The notes under the pieces are model-generated. The model saw nothing but the letters and a program-made list of their open reading frames with translations. It was not told the origin of the DNA and made no database searches. From NCBI RefSeq assembly GCF_033958435.1, contig NC_134146.1:28976501-29040500 (forward strand): 64,000 bases of DNA, read 5' to 3'. Origin of the DNA: Carettochelys insculpta. Lineage: Eukaryota; Chordata; Testudines; Carettochelyidae. The position numbers were made by a program, and so were the translations under genes. Of the stretch, positions 60,729 through 64,000 are shown piece after piece (position 1 is the first letter of the stretch; every line of letters starts with the position of its first letter).

Positions 60729-60839
60729 CTGCAAGGAAAAAAGGAACAGAAAAAGCAAATTGCTTGGACATTCATCCAGTTCCTTTGCATTTTAGATTCT
60801 TCTCTATTGGTTAAAGTAAATGTTTTCAAATAAGGGGAA

Positions 60840-61605
60840 ATTCATAAGCCTTCACAATGGAAAAGCACTTTGGGTCATCAGCTTCCCCTTGCATAGGTGC
60901 AGGGATACGTATCAAAGGAGCTTCCTCCATATTTGCCTTCCCGTGCAACAAAACTGACGGTGCCTGTGATCTCATTGGTGTAGAGTCTCTTTCCTGAACT
61001 GCCCATGAAGTGCAATTCACTCCAGGAGGGTCAGAGAACAGATGGACACTGCCACCCTCCCCACTCTGTTTCCACAAACCAGCAGACATGAAGAGTCTTA
61101 GACGAAGGTACCTGCTATACCATCCCAAGGAATACAAAAGCTTCTCAGCACAGACACAGAGCTCAGGGAGTTATTGTGAGGCCCCGTAATGGCAGTATGG
61201 CTCCACACAGTTCCGAAAACAAAGGCCAGAGGAGCTGGGGCAGGGCGGCTGCAGCAGGGTGCAGGAACTCTCCTCTCCCAGCCATGTTTGTGCCGTGCAA
61301 TGGCGCTGAGCAGCCGTCATAGTGTCGGAGGCTGCTGCCCACTGGCACGCTGGGGTGGCCACGCTCTACCTTTGCATGGGCAGCTCAGTTCCAGGGGCTG
61401 GAGAAGCCACAGCGCTGAGAGCTGCAGGAGGAGGAAGGAGCCAGGCCGGCATTCAACTCCTCTCCTGGTAATTGGGAGAGGGAGATGGAGGTGTGAGGGG
61501 AAGAAAGGGACAGGAAGTGGGAAGGGAAGGGAGGGCAGAGGATGGAGCGAGTGATGGGCAGGGAAGGTCAGTGCATCGTCATACAGTGTAAACATTCAGA
61601 TATAA
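60840..61605. other. Unassigned stretch, GC-rich from 61160
   Basis: No PLCH1 exon is found here. The GC-rich part carries overlapping open frames on both strands (for example 61189-61554 plus) with no domain. It may be the interior of the AGTAAACCC-ended MITE whose right end is at 61668. Confidence 0.4.
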
Positions 61606-61668
61606 CAGACTTCCAGCATTAACGGACACCCCTTCCCCCCATTAGTCTGTTAAATTGAGGGTTTACTG
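61600..61668 (-). mobile_element. Tigger/mariner-like terminus
   Basis: On the minus strand it starts CAGTAAACCCTCAATTTAAC and continues AGACTAATGG, followed by TGTCCGTTAATGCTGG. TA adjoins at 61669. The other terminus was not found; the element may extend left to about 61160. Confidence 0.5.
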
Positions 61669-61787
61669 TATAGACAAAATACAACAATGACTTACACACA
61701 CCACACCAAGGTCGTCAGTGGAGCTCCTCAGGGTAAAGTTAGTATTCAGTCTGGTGAGCTATGTTTTTTTTAAAAAGGTATTTACTA

Positions 61788-62114
61788 CAGGTTGAACCTC
61801 TCTCGTCTGGCACCCTCAGGACCTGACTGATGCTGGATGAGAAAATCTGCCAGACTGCAGGAGGTCAGTAATTGGCCAGTAGCATTATCAACACTTCCAC
61901 TGCCTTCTGGGCTCTTAGACAATATTTAAGGGTGAGTTACAGCTAAATAACAGCACAAAACACTGAGAGCCAGGAATGGTGTCTATAAACAAACTTTACG
62001 GGACCACAGGAAAGTTGGCAACACTCAAGGTAAGTGGTCCTCCAGCTACCTAAAATCATGCTGGATTACGGAGTTCGCTGGAGAAGAGAGTTTGGATTAG
62101 AGAGGTTCAACCTG
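61788..62114. mobile_element. MITE with CAGGTTGAACC TIRs
   Basis: The left end CAGGTTGAACCTCTCTCGTC and the right end's reverse complement CAGGTTGAACCTCTCTAATC differ at two positions. TA precedes it and GA follows, one change from a TA duplication. It is the best-preserved of the three copies here. Confidence 0.85.
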
Positions 62115-62422
62115 GAGTACATGTATTTTTAAGATGCCCGTCTCCCTAGTCCATGTAGCAGCACACTGTGCATCATTCAGATCAACAGAAGTATCATTTA
62201 CCCCAAAACGGGGAGTCATCACTTCTCAGTACCTTGCAACAACCACATGAACTCCTACAGAAGAACTAAGGATGACAGACTACCAGACAGAGGACTCAAC
62301 TGCACCTACAAACTTGAGCATAAAGATTTACAACACCTCACACTGCAAGAGTGCCCTGGTCCCGACATTTGGGTGGAACTCTCTCCAGAGCTGAAGATCC
62401 ACTGCTGACATCATCCCGCCAC

Positions 62423-62617
62423 CAGTGTTCCCTTCAAGCTGAGTGTTTTGGCGGTCACCCTGGAGAGATTCAGGTGCCACCCAGCTGATGAGCAGAGCGC
62501 ACAGAGCCACATGCAGTGGACAGCGTGTTTCTAGAGGTGGTGCACATCCGCACATGCCTTGCTGCACACAATAAAATGTGTACTGTCCATGGATGGAAAA
62601 AATTAGTGGGAATGCTG
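62423..62617. mobile_element. hAT-type MITE (CAGTGTTCCC ends)
   Basis: The left end is CAGTGTTCCCTTCAAGCTGA; the right end is the reverse complement of CAGCATTCCCACTAATTTTT. The flanks CCCGCCAC and CCTGCTAC differ only by two C-to-T changes, so an 8-bp duplication is likely. Same family as 54412. Confidence 0.8.
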
Positions 62618-63612
62618 CCTGCTACCTCTGAATATGAGCTCTACAGACTTCTCAGCTGTCATCCCTACCGCATGATTCTAAGCTGAAAAGCGGCTATGTA
62701 AAATGGGCTGCATCTTATGCAAAAGAGCTGCTCCTTGTACGTTCTCATTCTGAGCTGTTGACATTAGTGACAAAAATAAGCTCTTGTATTGCTTTTTAAC
62801 TCCTGCTGGCCAGGTAGAACAAATATGGTTATCAGAAGACAAACTGCCTTCTATTTCTTCTTATGCATTGTCAACAGAAAATTCATTAAATTCCAGTTAC
62901 TTGTACTTAGGCAAACCCTCAAGTGTTAATGAGACAATAATTTGAAGACAACAGAAATGCTTGGATGTATTTTGTTTAATGTAGCCTGCCAAATTGTAGT
63001 TAGTGGTGATGGGGTAAAAAATGTCCTCACCCAGCTAGGCATTCTATTGAGACTGAATTTCCAGGGCTGGCAACTGAAACAATGCACAATTTCACATGTA
63101 AACTCAGTACATTTCAAACAGTACTCCATGAGAGACAATATCCTTGGAACCCATTGGTACCATTTCTACAGTCATGTTTCAGGGCAGAACTGTGCTTTAA
63201 GGACCAATAATCCCAAATTCATTCCTCCCTTCTCTCCTTACATAATAGCAAAAACATGCCATAGGCATTTCCCCTGACGCTGTGTGATTCAATCTGGCCC
63301 ACAAGCAAGCTGTCACAAAACCTTAAGCCAGCAGATATATGTCCAGGATGTTCTGTTCCAAACTCCAGTCAAAGCAGCATTTATAAACACAGAGATATCC
63401 CTCACATAGCGCAGGGACAGGATATTTGCTTCGTTCTTACATGCATCACATGCATTACTCCCTCTCCTCACACCGTCCACCAGCTTAGGTCTAGGTGGAA
63501 TCCAGCTCTAAATAAACGGGATGTGACCTTTTCATGCCATGTGTTAGTAAGAATTTCTGTAAATTAACAACAGTTCTGGTTGCTTTTCTTTTAAATCTGG
63601 AGTTGGATCATA
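62618..63612 (-). other. PLCH1 intron stretch, nothing recognised
   Basis: Non-coding. The plus-strand frame 62942-63277 has no domain or splice context. No repeat borders seen. Confidence 0.5.
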
Positions 63613-63620
63613 GTATAAGA

Positions 63621-63963
63621 CACGGGTGAGCAAAGTGGTGGCTGGGTCCCCCTCGGGGGGGGGAATGAAATTTCATAAGGGAGGTGGGTGCAGCATGATT
63701 AGCTGCTAGGTGTTAGGCCCTTCCAGCTCATTAAAAATGTTGAAATATGTTATTGCTTTAATGTCTGTGTATTCATGTGTATACACGGATTAACAAAGCT
63801 TCCACATTTTGCAGACTTATTTTCTTACACGTGCTGAAAGGGTGTTTTTTCATATGGACGTAACCAAAATTAATGTCATTTTAGATTATGTTAGACATGT
63901 TGAGGTGCCCTGCAAATCACAGGGACAAAAAGTGGGCCAATGTAAAAAGTTTGCTCACCCCAG
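63621..63963. mobile_element. hAT-type MITE (CAGGGGTGAGCAAA ends)
   Basis: The left end is CACGGGTGAGCAAAGTGG; the right end is the reverse complement of CTGGGGTGAGCAAACTTTTT. The 8-bp flanks GTATAAGA and CTATAAGA agree at seven positions. The interior is short and non-coding. Confidence 0.8.
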
Positions 63964-64000
63964 CTATAAGATATTAGACAGATTTAACTTGGTATCTGGA

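Noticed and set aside
1724..60728. Assignment to PLCH2 instead of PLCH1
   Set aside because: The X domain alone would fit both, but the linker ([36 protein letters not shown]) and the short [13 protein letters not shown] exon fit eta-1.
60840..64000. Search for the preceding PH-domain exon of PLCH1
   Set aside because: No minus-strand segment here encodes PH-like text with splice sites; it must lie beyond the window.

Overview
This is vertebrate nuclear DNA, most likely from a turtle. It is a 64-kb intronic slice of one large, sparsely coding gene, packed with interspersed repeats. The turtle call rests on the repeat mix: a CR1 LINE with the usual ATTCTATG-repeat 3' end, a tRNA-derived SINE with a CR1-like tail, and many MITEs starting GGCTGTGTCTACAC with TTCGAA-rich interiors. 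That mix is an inference; the protein-coding call is not.

The only host gene I can support is PLCH1 (phospholipase C eta-1), on the minus strand. I found twelve internal coding exons between 60728 (5'-most) and 1724 (3'-most). Every exon has consensus splice signals and the phases chain without a break, giving 1671 nt, or 556 whole codons plus split ones. They encode the C-terminal half of the PH domain, the EF-hand region, the whole catalytic X box, the X-Y linker and the start of the Y box. The N-terminus with promoter, and the rest of Y, C2 and the C-terminal tail, lie outside the window. The intron between the PH exon (60485-60728) and the first EF-hand exon (54161-54290) has full minor-spliceosome (U12, AT-AC) signals. 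This is the most notable host feature here.

All else is transposon-derived or unassigned intron. Layout: 1-7.4 kb, three 3'-side exons plus small MITEs. 7.4-23.1 kb, a 15.7-kb intron with a Harbinger-like element carrying a Myb/SANT-domain ORF, a ~0.7-kb TTCGAA-rich MITE, a Tol2-like hAT shell with a CR1 nested inside, a minus-strand LINE fragment, and a nearly intact 3.7-kb non-LTR retrotransposon. 23-36 kb, five exons, a second copy of the short LINE and further LINE and MITE remnants. 36-49 kb, two more TTCGAA-rich MITEs. 49-64 kb, three exons, a SINE nested in a MITE, two foldback elements and several hAT-like or TA-target MITEs.

The most system-like observation is that several otherwise different MITE families share near-identical TIR tips, 3-bp target duplications that are mostly TNA, and iterated TTCGAA cores. 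One of them (7676-9177) carries an open Myb/SANT-like DNA-binding gene. This is what one would expect if one mobilisation machinery and one accessory DNA-binding protein serve several families; that link is a hypothesis.
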